Origin: an uncultured Emergencia sp.
Lineage (GTDB): Bacteria; Bacillota; Clostridia; Peptostreptococcales; Anaerovoracaceae
Length of the DNA stretch: 64,000 nucleotides
Reading direction: 5' to 3'
Assembly (NCBI GenBank): GCA_904420065.1
Contig: CAJFTU010000049.1
Coordinates: 100,552 to 164,551 of the forward strand
Below, in pieces: positions 9,887-18,625 of this stretch. The translations under genes and the position numbers were made by a program. The notes under the pieces were generated by a model. It searched no databases and had not been told where the DNA came from. It saw only the letters and a list, made by a program, of their open reading frames with translations. Numbering within the stretch: the first letter of the stretch is position 1; the number at the start of each line of letters is the position of its first letter.

Positions 9887-10815
9887 TGGCGGAGAAAATG
9901 GCAACCAGAGCGGCTTACGGCAAAGCTCTGATCGAGATCGGAAAAGAAAATCCGAATCTGGTGGTTATGGATGCGGATCTCTCAAAGTCCACGATGACCA
10001 ATGAATTCAGCAAAACTTTCCCTGAGCGTTTTTTCAACATGGGTATCGCAGAGCAGAATATGTACGGCGCCGCCGCAGGTCTCGCGCTGTCGGGAAAGGT
10101 GGTGTGCGCGTCGACCTTTGCGATGTTTGCAGCCGGAAGAGCTTTTGAGATCATCCGTAATTCTATCGGCTATACCGGAGCCAACGTAAAGATCTGCGCT
10201 ACTCACGCGGGGATCACTGTCGGCGAAGACGGCGCCAGCCATCAGACTTTTGAAGATATTGCCCTGATGCGGACTATCCCAGGGATGACGGTGGTCAACC
10301 CTTCCGACGGGGTCAGCGCCGAAAAGCTGATGCGTCAGGTTGTAGCTTTCGATGGACCGGCCTATGTCCGGCTGGGCAGAGCGGCTGTTCCGGTCTTTTA
10401 TGACGAGTCGGAGGAGATTCAGCTTGGAAAGGGACACGTTCTTCGCCAGGGTCGGGACGTAACCGTGATCGCGACGGGAATCATGGTTGCGGAGGCCATG
10501 ATGGCAGCTTCTCAGCTGGCCGAAGAGGGAGTCGATGTCAGAGTTATCGACATGCATACCATAAAGCCGATTGACGAAGAGATCATTGTCAAAGCGGCGG
10601 AGGAGACGGGAAAAATCGTTACGGCAGAAGAGCACTCCGTAATCGGCGGTCTGGGAAGCGCTGTTGCAGAGGTGGTTTGCCGGAGAAGTCCGGCCCGCAT
10701 CGAGATGATCGGTCAGCAGGATACATACGGAGAATCGGGAAAACCGGAAGAATTGAAGGAAAAATACGGTATGACGGCTGCCGATATCGTCAGAGCGGTC
10801 AGAGAGCTGTATTAA
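9880..10815 (+). CDS. transketolase, C-terminal (pyrimidine-binding) subunit
   Basis: MATRAAYGKALIEIGKENPNLVVMDADLSKST, FFNMGIAEQNMYGAAAGLA; overlaps the upstream subunit. Confidence 0.96.
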   Translation: MVMAEKMATRAAYGKALIEIGKENPNLVVMDADLSKSTMTNEFSKTFPERFFNMGIAEQNMYGAAAGLALSGKVVCASTFAMFAAGRAFEIIRNSIGYTGANVKICATHAGITVGEDGASHQTFEDIALMRTIPGMTVVNPSDGVSAEKLMRQVVAFDGPAYVRLGRAAVPVFYDESEEIQLGKGHVLRQGRDVTVIATGIMVAEAMMAASQLAEEGVDVRVIDMHTIKPIDEEIIVKAAEETGKIVTAEEHSVIGGLGSAVAEVVCRRSPARIEMIGQQDTYGESGKPEELKEKYGMTAADIVRAVRELY

Positions 10816-10825
10816 AAGGTATGAG

Positions 10826-10868
10826 AAAGGCCCATGAGGGAAAGCTGTTTTCCCTCATGGGCCTTTTT
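10826..10868. terminator. intrinsic terminator
   Basis: aaaggcccatgaggga/tccctcatgggccttt 16-bp stem plus T-run. Confidence 0.9.
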
Positions 10869-10940
10869 GTTGCCGTTCGGTCAAACGCAGCGTCTTTGGA
10901 ATACGGAGAACATTAACTTTTTGCCGGAGCTGACAAAAAA

Positions 10941-11774
10941 TCAGTCGTCGATTTCCATAAAAATCCGGGTCACGTATTCTTCGGGATTTCGCACCGCAGC
11001 GTCGGTCAGAATGTACTCTTCATAGACATAACGCCCCGGCTTTATCCCGTTTTCCCTGATAAAATCGGAAACTTTTCGGTATGCATCCGGAAGAGTGGAA
11101 TAGTCCCCCTGATGGTATACGTTCAGGTACTTTCCACTTCGCATCGTCGTGCGCACGGAGGTCTCGCTTCTGTCGGCCTCTTCCTGGGTAAAGTGAACGG
11201 TATAGAGCGCGGCAAAGAGATCGGGATCCAGCCTTCCGTCGGTCCCACGCTTTAAAATTGTACCGATGTGGTGTTCGCGGGTCAATCCGTTTCCGGCACA
11301 GAATTGGGTGTATTCTTTTGTATACATATCGAAATTCAGGAGGTCCTCTCTATCGGGGCTGCGGCTGCAGAGAATTTCTGTTTTCGGCTGAAAGACGATC
11401 TCAATAGTTTCTTTGCTGCTGTATACGGCATCTTCTGTCTGCCGCCGCATGAAAGCAACGTACTGATATGTCTTCTTCAGATGCTCTATTTGTTTTTGAA
11501 TATCCTCAGCTTTTTCTTCAAGAAGGGAGAGGAAAAAGGAGGGACTTCGCTGTTCAAGGTACAGTTTGATATCCTGGAGGGGCATGCCCAGATTTTTCAG
11601 CAGGGAGATTACGGTAAAAGTGTCGTATTGATAACTGGAGTAGTACCGGTAGTTGTTTTCGTCCACAAACGCCGGTTGGAGCAGGCCGATCTGATCGTAG
11701 TAAAAGAGCACGTGTTTTTCGATTTCACAGATTTTGGCAAACTCGCCGGTGGTAAAGTATTGTTTTTCTTTCAT
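10941..11774 (-). CDS. MerR family transcriptional regulator with GyrI-like effector domain (BltR/BmrR type)
   Basis: N-terminal YFTTGEFAKICEIEKHVLFYYDQIGLLQPAFVDENNYRYYS; C-terminal effector-binding-like region. Confidence 0.9.
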   Translation of the reverse strand: MKEKQYFTTGEFAKICEIEKHVLFYYDQIGLLQPAFVDENNYRYYSSYQYDTFTVISLLKNLGMPLQDIKLYLEQRSPSFFLSLLEEKAEDIQKQIEHLKKTYQYVAFMRRQTEDAVYSSKETIEIVFQPKTEILCSRSPDREDLLNFDMYTKEYTQFCAGNGLTREHHIGTILKRGTDGRLDPDLFAALYTVHFTQEEADRSETSVRTTMRSGKYLNVYHQGDYSTLPDAYRKVSDFIRENGIKPGRYVYEEYILTDAAVRNPEEYVTRIFMEIDD

Positions 11775-11826
11775 GTTGCTTCCCGTCCTGTAAACGATTT
11801 TCGTACAAAAAAATGGTGATGTCGTA

Positions 11827-11857
11827 TTGACTATAAGGTTACCTTATAGTTTATCAT
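11827..11857 (+). promoter_or_regulatory. MerR-type promoter/operator controlling the ABC exporter pair
   Basis: TTGACT - 19 bp - TATCAT with the 21-bp palindrome ACTATAAGGT-T-ACCTTATAGT (11830-11850) between the -35 and -10. Confidence 0.85.
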
Positions 11858-11900
11858 AAAATCGGTATGTAATCTTTCTTTTTTTAAAGGCGGTGAAATT

Positions 11901-13643
11901 TTGAGACTGATACTCCACTATCTGAAAAACTATAAACTGCTTTTTGCCATTAACGTGATCTCCGCATGCGGGTTCGTCCTTGTGGAACTGGGTATTCCGA
12001 CCATCGTGGCGGAGATGATAGACAACGGCGTAGCTAAAGGTGACAGCGCCTATATTTACAGGATGGGCGGCGTAATTGCGCTGATTTCCGTGGTCGGCGT
12101 GAGCGGGACCATTCTGCTCGGCTACTGCTGCGCCCGAATATCTACCTGTATCACCAGAGATATGCGAAACGATATCTTTGAACGGATACAGGATTTTTCC
12201 CATTTTGAAATCAATTCCTTCGGCGTCGCTTCGCTGATTACCAGGACCAATAACGACGCTTTTCAAATTCAGATGTTTGTCAACGTGCTTCTGCGTACGG
12301 CGTTGATGACACCGGTTATGATCGTTTTCAGCATGGTGATGACGGTCAGGGCCTCCCTTCAGCTTTCCCTGGTCATCGGCGCGACTATTCCGATTATTGT
12401 CATCGGCGTTATCATCGTCGCTAAGGTTTCTGAACCGATTTCCGAAAATCAGCAGAAATCTGTGGACGGACTGAACCGGATTTTCAGAGAGAATCTGACC
12501 GGAATCAGAGTAATCAGGGCTTTTAATAACGATGATTACGAAGAAAAGCGCTTTGATGAGATGAATCAGTCCTACACCAGGTTTACCAAGAGAATCTTCA
12601 AACTGATGACTATGACGCAGCCGGTGTTCTTTATGCTGATGAATCTGGCGGGCCTGGCTATCTACTGGCTGGCGGCTATTCTGATCGATGAAGGTTCTCT
12701 GCCCCTCGGACAGTTGGTGGCTTTTAACGACTATCTGTTCCACGCCATGTTTTCGGTGATGCTGTTCTGTACGGTTTTTATGCTGTATCCCAGAGCGGCG
12801 GTATCTGCCCGACGCATACAGGCTGTCCTGGATACGAACGGGTCTATAGAGAATTCGGAAGAAGGCGTGAAAATCGAAGATATCAGCAGTATCGCTTTTG
12901 ACAATGTAACTTTTCAGTTTGCGGACAGTGACGAGCCGGCTCTCGAGAATCTGAATTTTGAAGTGAAAAAGGGAGAAACTCTGGCAGTGATCGGAAGTAC
13001 CGGTTCCGGAAAGAGCACATTGATCAATCTGATCCCCCGTTTTTACGATGTGACGAAGGGTGCGGTGCGCATCGACGGCAGAGATATCCGTCAGATCGAT
13101 CTCTTTTCTCTGCGCCGGCACATTGGCTTCGTGGCACAGAAAGCCAATCTCTTCAGTGGAACCATTGCGGATAATATCCGCTTCGGAAAAGAGGATGCCA
13201 CCGATGAAGAGGTGCGCAGAGCGGCGCGGATCGCTCAGGCCAGCGATTTTATCCAGAGAAAAGAACGTGGATATGACGAGATGATTACCGAGGGAGGAAC
13301 CAATCTTTCCGGCGGTCAGAAGCAGAGAATCTCCATTGCGCGGGCTCTGGCGGCAAAACCTTCGGTATACGTTTTCGACGATTCCTTTTCCGCTTTGGAC
13401 TTCGAGACGGAATCCAGACTGCGGCGGGAACTGAAGTCAGAGACGAAGGAAGCCATAACGGTCATCGTAGCGCAGCGGATTTCGACGGCCATGGACGCGG
13501 ATCAGATTGCAGTTCTCCACGACGGAAAGATCGTCGGTCTGGGCAAACACAGGGAGCTTTTGAAGAACTGCAGGATCTACAGAGAAATCGCCGAATCCCA
13601 GCTCAGTGAGGAGGAGTTAAGCAATGAAGAACAGGATGGATAA
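11901..13643 (+). CDS. ABC transporter ATP-binding protein/permease (heterodimeric multidrug exporter half 1)
   Basis: ABC_membrane domain; GSTGSGKSTLINLI Walker A; LSGGQKQRISIARAL signature; YVFDDSFSALD Walker B. Confidence 0.94.
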   Translation: MRLILHYLKNYKLLFAINVISACGFVLVELGIPTIVAEMIDNGVAKGDSAYIYRMGGVIALISVVGVSGTILLGYCCARISTCITRDMRNDIFERIQDFSHFEINSFGVASLITRTNNDAFQIQMFVNVLLRTALMTPVMIVFSMVMTVRASLQLSLVIGATIPIIVIGVIIVAKVSEPISENQQKSVDGLNRIFRENLTGIRVIRAFNNDDYEEKRFDEMNQSYTRFTKRIFKLMTMTQPVFFMLMNLAGLAIYWLAAILIDEGSLPLGQLVAFNDYLFHAMFSVMLFCTVFMLYPRAAVSARRIQAVLDTNGSIENSEEGVKIEDISSIAFDNVTFQFADSDEPALENLNFEVKKGETLAVIGSTGSGKSTLINLIPRFYDVTKGAVRIDGRDIRQIDLFSLRRHIGFVAQKANLFSGTIADNIRFGKEDATDEEVRRAARIAQASDFIQRKERGYDEMITEGGTNLSGGQKQRISIARALAAKPSVYVFDDSFSALDFETESRLRRELKSETKEAITVIVAQRISTAMDADQIAVLHDGKIVGLGKHRELLKNCRIYREIAESQLSEEELSNEEQDG

Positions 13644-15384
13644 ATTGAAGGAGGCCTTCGTCACGATAAAACCCTTCATCGCGCCGTACAAGTGGGGATA
13701 CATTCTTTCTATGATCATGGTGGTGCTCACCTGCATTGCCCTCGTCGCCGCGCCGGTATTTGAAGGACAGATCACTTCCTCGCTGGCGGAAAACGTGAGC
13801 GCGGGAGAAGCGGTGGACTTTCAGGCGCTCAAGAGGCTGGCCGCAGTTCTGATTCTTGTCTATCTGGTGAAGACACTGGCTCAGGTGGTTGAAATCAACT
13901 TTCTGACCAATTCCATTCAGCATGCCATGCACGATATGCGTGAGGAATTGAACCGGAAGATTCATCACCTGCCGGTCAGGTATTTCGACCAGCACAAGTA
14001 CGGAGACGTACTCAGCGTGGTGACCAACGATGTGGATACGGTGTCCAATGCCATGCAGCAGAGCCTTATGCAGATCTTCAGCGGCATATTGATGCTGGTA
14101 TTTGCGGTCTGTATGATGATCAGCATAAACGTCTACATGGCCTGTATAGCGGTCATGCTGATTCCTCTGTCGCTTTTGATCACCAAATTTATCGTAAAGC
14201 GGTCGCAGAAGCTGTTCAATGCTCAGCAGAATACCCTTGGAGAGTTGAACGGCGCTATTACGGAGATGTACGGCGGCTTTCAGGAAATTCTCCTGTATAA
14301 CAGGCAGAAGCAGAGCGCGGAGCGGTTCCGGGAGATCAACAGCCGTTTGCAGAAGAATGCCTTCCGGGCCCAGTTTATGTCGTCGCTGATCTCTCCGCTG
14401 ATTTCGCTGTGTACCTATCTGATCATCGGCGCGTGTGCTGTGGCCGGGTCCGTGTACGCCATTTCCGGAGCGATCCTGGTGGGCCAGCTTCAGGCCTTTA
14501 TTCGCTACATCTGGCAGGTCAACGATCCGCTTTCCCAGGTGTCCAATCTGTCCGCTCAGATTCAGGCTGCCTTTGCCGGTCTGCACCGGATTGTCCGCCT
14601 GCTGAAGGAAGAAGAAGAGATTCCGGATGCGGAAAATCCGGCTGTGCCGGAAACGGTCAAAGGTCATGTAGTTTTCGACCACGTCCGGTTTGGCTACGAT
14701 CAGCGTACGATTATAAAGGACTTCAGCGTTGAAGTACAGCCGGGCCAGATGGTGGCCATCGTCGGGCCTACAGGAGCGGGTAAGACGACGCTGATCAATC
14801 TGCTGGAACGCTTCTACGACGTCCGCGGCGGAAGAATTCTCGTGGACGGAACGGATATTCGCGATATGACCAGAAATCAGCTGCGCAGTATTTTCGGCAT
14901 GGTCCTTCAGGATACCTGGCTGTTCAACGGAACGATCTACGATAATATAAAATACGGAAGGATGGCTGCCTCAAAGGAGGAGATCATTGACGCGGCCAAG
15001 CGGGCCAATATCCATCATTTTATTACGACCCAGCCGGGCGGCTATAATATGGTGCTCAATGAAGAAGGAAGCAATATTTCTCAGGGTGAAAAGCAGCTGC
15101 TGACTATCGCCAGAGCCTTTTTGAAGGATCCGCAGATCCTGATCCTCGATGAAGCGACTTCTTCTGTAGATACTCGTCTTGAGAAGATGCTTCAGGAGGC
15201 CATGACCAATGTGATGGAGGGACGAACCAGTTTTGTCATTGCTCATCGTCTGTCCACAATCCGAAACGCCGATCTGATTTTGGTGATGCAGCACGGCGAT
15301 ATCGTGGAAAAGGGTACCCACGAGGAGCTGATGAAGAGAGACGGCTTCTATGCCTCGCTGTACAATGCCCAGTTTAAGAGATAG
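13624..15384 (+). CDS. ABC transporter ATP-binding protein/permease (heterodimeric multidrug exporter half 2)
   Basis: GPTGAGKTTLINLLERFYD, ISQGEKQLLTIARAFL, ILILDEATSSVDTR; 20-bp overlap with half 1. Confidence 0.94.
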   Translation: MKNRMDKLKEAFVTIKPFIAPYKWGYILSMIMVVLTCIALVAAPVFEGQITSSLAENVSAGEAVDFQALKRLAAVLILVYLVKTLAQVVEINFLTNSIQHAMHDMREELNRKIHHLPVRYFDQHKYGDVLSVVTNDVDTVSNAMQQSLMQIFSGILMLVFAVCMMISINVYMACIAVMLIPLSLLITKFIVKRSQKLFNAQQNTLGELNGAITEMYGGFQEILLYNRQKQSAERFREINSRLQKNAFRAQFMSSLISPLISLCTYLIIGACAVAGSVYAISGAILVGQLQAFIRYIWQVNDPLSQVSNLSAQIQAAFAGLHRIVRLLKEEEEIPDAENPAVPETVKGHVVFDHVRFGYDQRTIIKDFSVEVQPGQMVAIVGPTGAGKTTLINLLERFYDVRGGRILVDGTDIRDMTRNQLRSIFGMVLQDTWLFNGTIYDNIKYGRMAASKEEIIDAAKRANIHHFITTQPGGYNMVLNEEGSNISQGEKQLLTIARAFLKDPQILILDEATSSVDTRLEKMLQEAMTNVMEGRTSFVIAHRLSTIRNADLILVMQHGDIVEKGTHEELMKRDGFYASLYNAQFKR

Positions 15385-15391
15385 ATTAAAG

Positions 15392-15442
15392 ACAGAAAAA
15401 CTGCCGGCAGAACTTTTGCGCTCTGACCGGCAGTTTTTCTGT
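15392..15442. terminator. intrinsic terminator between convergent genes
   Basis: agaaaaactgccgg...ccggcagtttttct inverted repeat. Confidence 0.8.
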
Positions 15443-15476
15443 CCGGTGTCGTGATTTTATCGTGGCAGAGTGGGAT

Positions 15477-16571
15477 TTACTGGCCGAAATAGGCGGCGAT
15501 TTCTTTCATCCGCTGCGGCTGGTCTACCTGGAACGGACAGCGCCGGCTGCAGTGTCCGCATCCCGTGCAGCTTCCGGCTTTGATTTCAAGGTTTTCGTAG
15601 TGACTGCGGGCGAGGGTGTCGCCGGAAAGGGTCAGATCGTAGTACTTGTTGATCAGACCGATATCCAGTCCCGCAGGACAGGGCTGGCAATGATTGCAGT
15701 ACACGCAGCGGCCTTTTGCTTCAACAGGCGTAAACGTTCCGAGGATCGAATAGTCTCGTTCTTCTGCCGGTGCGTCGCAGAAGCCGACCAGTCTTTTCAG
15801 ATCGCTGCAGTTGCGAATTCCCGGAAGGACAGTGAGAACGCCGGGTTTATCCAAAGCGTACTGGATGCACTGGTATTCACTGAGCTCCCGGCCGAAAGGC
15901 GAGGTATCGGCGCTCAGCAGCTGGCCGCCGCTGAAGGCTTTCATGACGGAAATGCCGACTCCCTCGGCTTCACATCTGCGGTAGAGGGCCATTCGCTCCT
16001 CAACGCCGCCGATGGCATAGTCGCCGTGGCGATAATCGTATCCCGGATTGATGCTGAACATCAGCATATCGATGAGTCCCGTGTCCAGAGCGGTTTCTGC
16101 GACCTGCGGAGTGTGGGAAGAGAGGCCGATATGCCGTACAACGCCCTGTTCCTTCAGGTGACGGATATAATCGAGAATTCCCTCTTTCATCACCTTATTC
16201 AGATCGGTCTGTTCGTCGATGCAGTGGATAAAACCGAAGTCGATGTAGTCGGTACGCAGCATCTGAAGCTGCCAGTCCACCGACCGCTTTATTTTATCCA
16301 GATCGACGGTCCAGCCGTAGACGCCCGTGTCGTAGCAGGCGCCAAAGTGAATCTGAAAGTAAACGTCCTTTCTCCGGCTGCCCAATGTGTTGCCGAAGAC
16401 GGAAAAGGGAACTGCATCGGCAGAAGCCATATCGAAGTAATTTATGCCGTTTTCCAGAGCCAGTTCGACGGTTTTTTCGGCTTCTTTTTCACCGGCGCTG
16501 CCGACGGAGCTGGTTCCAAATCCGAGTATGCTGATTTCTTCGCCGCCGCGGGGCAGCTTGCGGTATTCCAT
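15477..16571 (-). CDS. aldo/keto reductase with C-terminal 4Fe-4S domain
   Basis: MEYRKLPRGGEEISILGFGTSSVG; CVYCNHCQPCPAGLDI and CTGCGHCSRRCPF. ATG at 16571 (RBS GGAGG) preferred over tool start 16667. Confidence 0.92.
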   Translation of the reverse strand: MEYRKLPRGGEEISILGFGTSSVGSAGEKEAEKTVELALENGINYFDMASADAVPFSVFGNTLGSRRKDVYFQIHFGACYDTGVYGWTVDLDKIKRSVDWQLQMLRTDYIDFGFIHCIDEQTDLNKVMKEGILDYIRHLKEQGVVRHIGLSSHTPQVAETALDTGLIDMLMFSINPGYDYRHGDYAIGGVEERMALYRRCEAEGVGISVMKAFSGGQLLSADTSPFGRELSEYQCIQYALDKPGVLTVLPGIRNCSDLKRLVGFCDAPAEERDYSILGTFTPVEAKGRCVYCNHCQPCPAGLDIGLINKYYDLTLSGDTLARSHYENLEIKAGSCTGCGHCSRRCPFQVDQPQRMKEIAAYFGQ

Positions 16572-16657
16572 GTTTTTGTCCTCCTGTGCAGATAAATTGT
16601 ATGTGATAAGAACATTATAATCGTGCCGGGGCGCTCCGTCTAATGCTTTGTCTTTTG

Positions 16658-16688
16658 ACTGCTTCATGCTTGAAAAGCATGAAGCAGT
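16658..16688. repeat. perfect 14-bp inverted repeat, 3-nt spacer
   Basis: actgcttcatgctt-gaa-aagcatgaagcagt; not followed by a T-run on either strand. Confidence 0.7.
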
Positions 16689-16895
16689 GCTGGCATATTC
16701 ATTTGCATTTTCCTATTTTGTAAAAAACTTCCGCCTCAGAAAATCTATAGGGAAAATATTGCGGTAAGACTCGATGAAAGAAACTTTTGCTCCTCTTTAT
16801 TTTATATCTGCTGCATGGATATCTCCCATCAGGGCTATACGGACATTATATCGGCGATGAATTAATTGATAATCTACAATTTTACCTCAAACACA

Positions 16896-16924
16896 TTGAC
16901 TTCGCCTGCAACTTATGATATTCT
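16896..16924 (+). promoter_or_regulatory. predicted promoter of small ORF
   Basis: TTGACT - 17 bp - TATTCT. Confidence 0.4.
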
Positions 16925-16997
16925 CTATTTTAGAAAACTATTATTTTAAGGATAAAACAGTTAAAGTGATTTAATCGATGAAGTGGGTGTTTTAGGT

Positions 16998-17111
16998 ATG
17001 ATCAGAACTGAATATCATATAGTCCCAATTTTTTTTTGGTCGTGCGTTGGCTTGTATTTACTATACAGATATATAAAAGTTTGTATAAGAAATAATAAGA
17101 GAAGAAAGTAG
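16998..17111 (+). CDS. putative 37-aa small membrane peptide
   Basis: ATG ... TAG encoding MIRTEYHIVPIFFWSCVGLYLLYRYIKVCIRNNKRRK; one hydrophobic helix and a basic tail. Missing from the ORF track because it is short. Confidence 0.4.
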   Translation: MIRTEYHIVPIFFWSCVGLYLLYRYIKVCIRNNKRRK

Positions 17112-17142
17112 GAGGCTTTTGCTTTAAGCAACGGCCTCTTTT
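17112..17142 (+). terminator. predicted intrinsic terminator after small ORF
   Basis: gaggc-tt-ttgctttaagcaa-cg-gcctc followed by tttt. Confidence 0.5.
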
Positions 17143-17250
17143 AATGTCTTGTCTTCTGACTGCGTCAGAAAAATTGGCAGACGTTAATTTTGCATAATCT
17201 CCGGCCTTGTCTCATAGGTTTAAGTAGACGTCAGGAAAGGAGATATCTTT

Positions 17251-17688
17251 ATGAAAAAGGAGATCATTGCCATCGCTGCTGCCGCTGTAGTTCTGGTCGG
17301 ACTGATCGTAGCATTTGGAATAAGTTCAGGAGAAACCAATATAAAGTTTGAGAAGGTTTCGGAAAAAAATATGCCCCGGGAAATCGAAGCGGAAATTCTT
17401 CCGGAGTACAGGGATCTGGAGAGAGCGCTGGCCTGCAGAGTGGGGGACGAAATTTATGTTATCGTAACCAGAGGGGAAAAGCCGACGGCCGGTTACGAAG
17501 TGGAGATAGAGAAGATGACCTTAGAGAGCAGGGATGACAAGAGCAATCTGATCGTATACGCTAATTTTGCCGATCCGCAGAATGGGGAGAACATGGCGCA
17601 GGTTGTCAGCTATCCTGCAGCAGTGGCCAAAGCGGATATGACTGGACTTCCTGATACGATAGAACTGCGGTCCGAATATGCGGAATAA
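17251..17688 (+). CDS. PrcB-like (protease complex regulatory) C-terminal domain protein, membrane anchored
   Basis: N-terminal signal/TM; EIYVIVTRGEKPTAGYEVEIEKM resembles the PrcB_C domain. Confidence 0.65.
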   Translation: MKKEIIAIAAAAVVLVGLIVAFGISSGETNIKFEKVSEKNMPREIEAEILPEYRDLERALACRVGDEIYVIVTRGEKPTAGYEVEIEKMTLESRDDKSNLIVYANFADPQNGENMAQVVSYPAAVAKADMTGLPDTIELRSEYAE

Positions 17689-17780
17689 GCCGCGGGGCAG
17701 GCGCAAAAAAACAGCGCTGTCTCTTTCAGCCGCCGCGCTTCACTTCAAAAGATGAGTTCGATCGCAGGCGAACCTTTCTC

Positions 17781-17809
17781 TTGCAGACTCTTTGCAAAAA
17801 TGGTATAAT
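17781..17809 (+). promoter_or_regulatory. predicted promoter
   Basis: TTGCAG - 17 bp - TATAAT. Confidence 0.6.
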
Positions 17810-17848
17810 ATGTAAAAACGCAGTAAAGGCAGAGGGGGGTGCAGTCGT

Positions 17849-18625
17849 ATCGACAGACTATTCATCCGCAGGCATACGGAACAGAGAAAAGCGTCTCAGC
17901 AGGCAGAGACGACGGAACAGCAGAATATAGCCGTAACGGGATTGGGCCGGAGTGTCGGAACTACTTTTATTGCGACATCTCTGGCCTTTTATATTTCGGA
18001 AAAGGGGAATAGTCTGACTTTTGTTCAATGCCTGACACCGCGAAACTGCAGTCACCTTCTATACGATTCGGCGGCCATGGACAAGCGGTTTTTGAACCGG
18101 CAGTTCATCGACGTCTATCAGAGGATAAGAGAGGGCAGACCGGTGCGGGGAACGAAAAATCTGGAAAAGGGGATCAACTGGATTCTTCCGACGCCGCAGA
18201 ACTGCGAAAACGAGATGGAGCTCAGCGGAGAAGAAAAGAGCCGCCTGATTCAAAGCGCAAGGGGACAGGTGTGTATCTTCGATATCGAAGCCGAAAATCG
18301 GTGGGATCACCTTCTTTCTGTGATGGATATGCTGGTAGTGGTTGTAGATCCTCTTCCGTCGAAGCTGATACGCAGCAGCCGGCGATTCAAACTTCTGAAG
18401 CAGATTGAACTGGCAGGCTGTCCTGTAGTATGGATTGTTAACCGGACCAACAGGGGAATCAGCCGCAGGCAGGTGGCCGGATATCTCAAGACCAAAGAGG
18501 TGACCTGGATCAACGAATTTCCCGCCGAATGGATATATTCTGACGAATTTTCCTGTCGATTTCACTGGGAAAATAATGACATAAAATGCCAATTAATGGA
18601 GATTTTCACGAAAGTTTCACAGTAA
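17849..18625 (+). CDS. P-loop/ParA-like protein with degenerate Walker A
   Basis: In-frame extension upstream of the tool start (TTG 17942) reads IDRLFIRRHTEQRKASQQAETTEQQNIAVTGLGRSVGTTFIATSLAFYISEKG; start codon uncertain. Confidence 0.6.
   Translation: MDRLFIRRHTEQRKASQQAETTEQQNIAVTGLGRSVGTTFIATSLAFYISEKGNSLTFVQCLTPRNCSHLLYDSAAMDKRFLNRQFIDVYQRIREGRPVRGTKNLEKGINWILPTPQNCENEMELSGEEKSRLIQSARGQVCIFDIEAENRWDHLLSVMDMLVVVVDPLPSKLIRSSRRFKLLKQIELAGCPVVWIVNRTNRGISRRQVAGYLKTKEVTWINEFPAEWIYSDEFSCRFHWENNDIKCQLMEIFTKVSQ

Noticed and set aside
9068-10815. Split transketolase as a frameshifted gene
   Set aside because: Two-subunit transketolase is common in Clostridia and many other anaerobes; each half has its own start and RBS.
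11844-13121. Long minus-strand ORF (425 aa) opposite the first ABC exporter
   Set aside because: Antisense shadow: the + strand encodes a clear ABC transporter with all motifs, and the minus translation is low-complexity His/Gln/Arg-rich with no family features. The same applies to minus ORFs 13603-14682, 18653-19810, 28355-29458, 40058-41473, 45619-47169, 48545-50110, 51272-52291, 54846-55802 and 60897-61898.
15462-16595. 377-aa + strand ORF
   Set aside because: Lies antisense to the well-supported aldo/keto reductase on the minus strand; translation has no recognisable motif.
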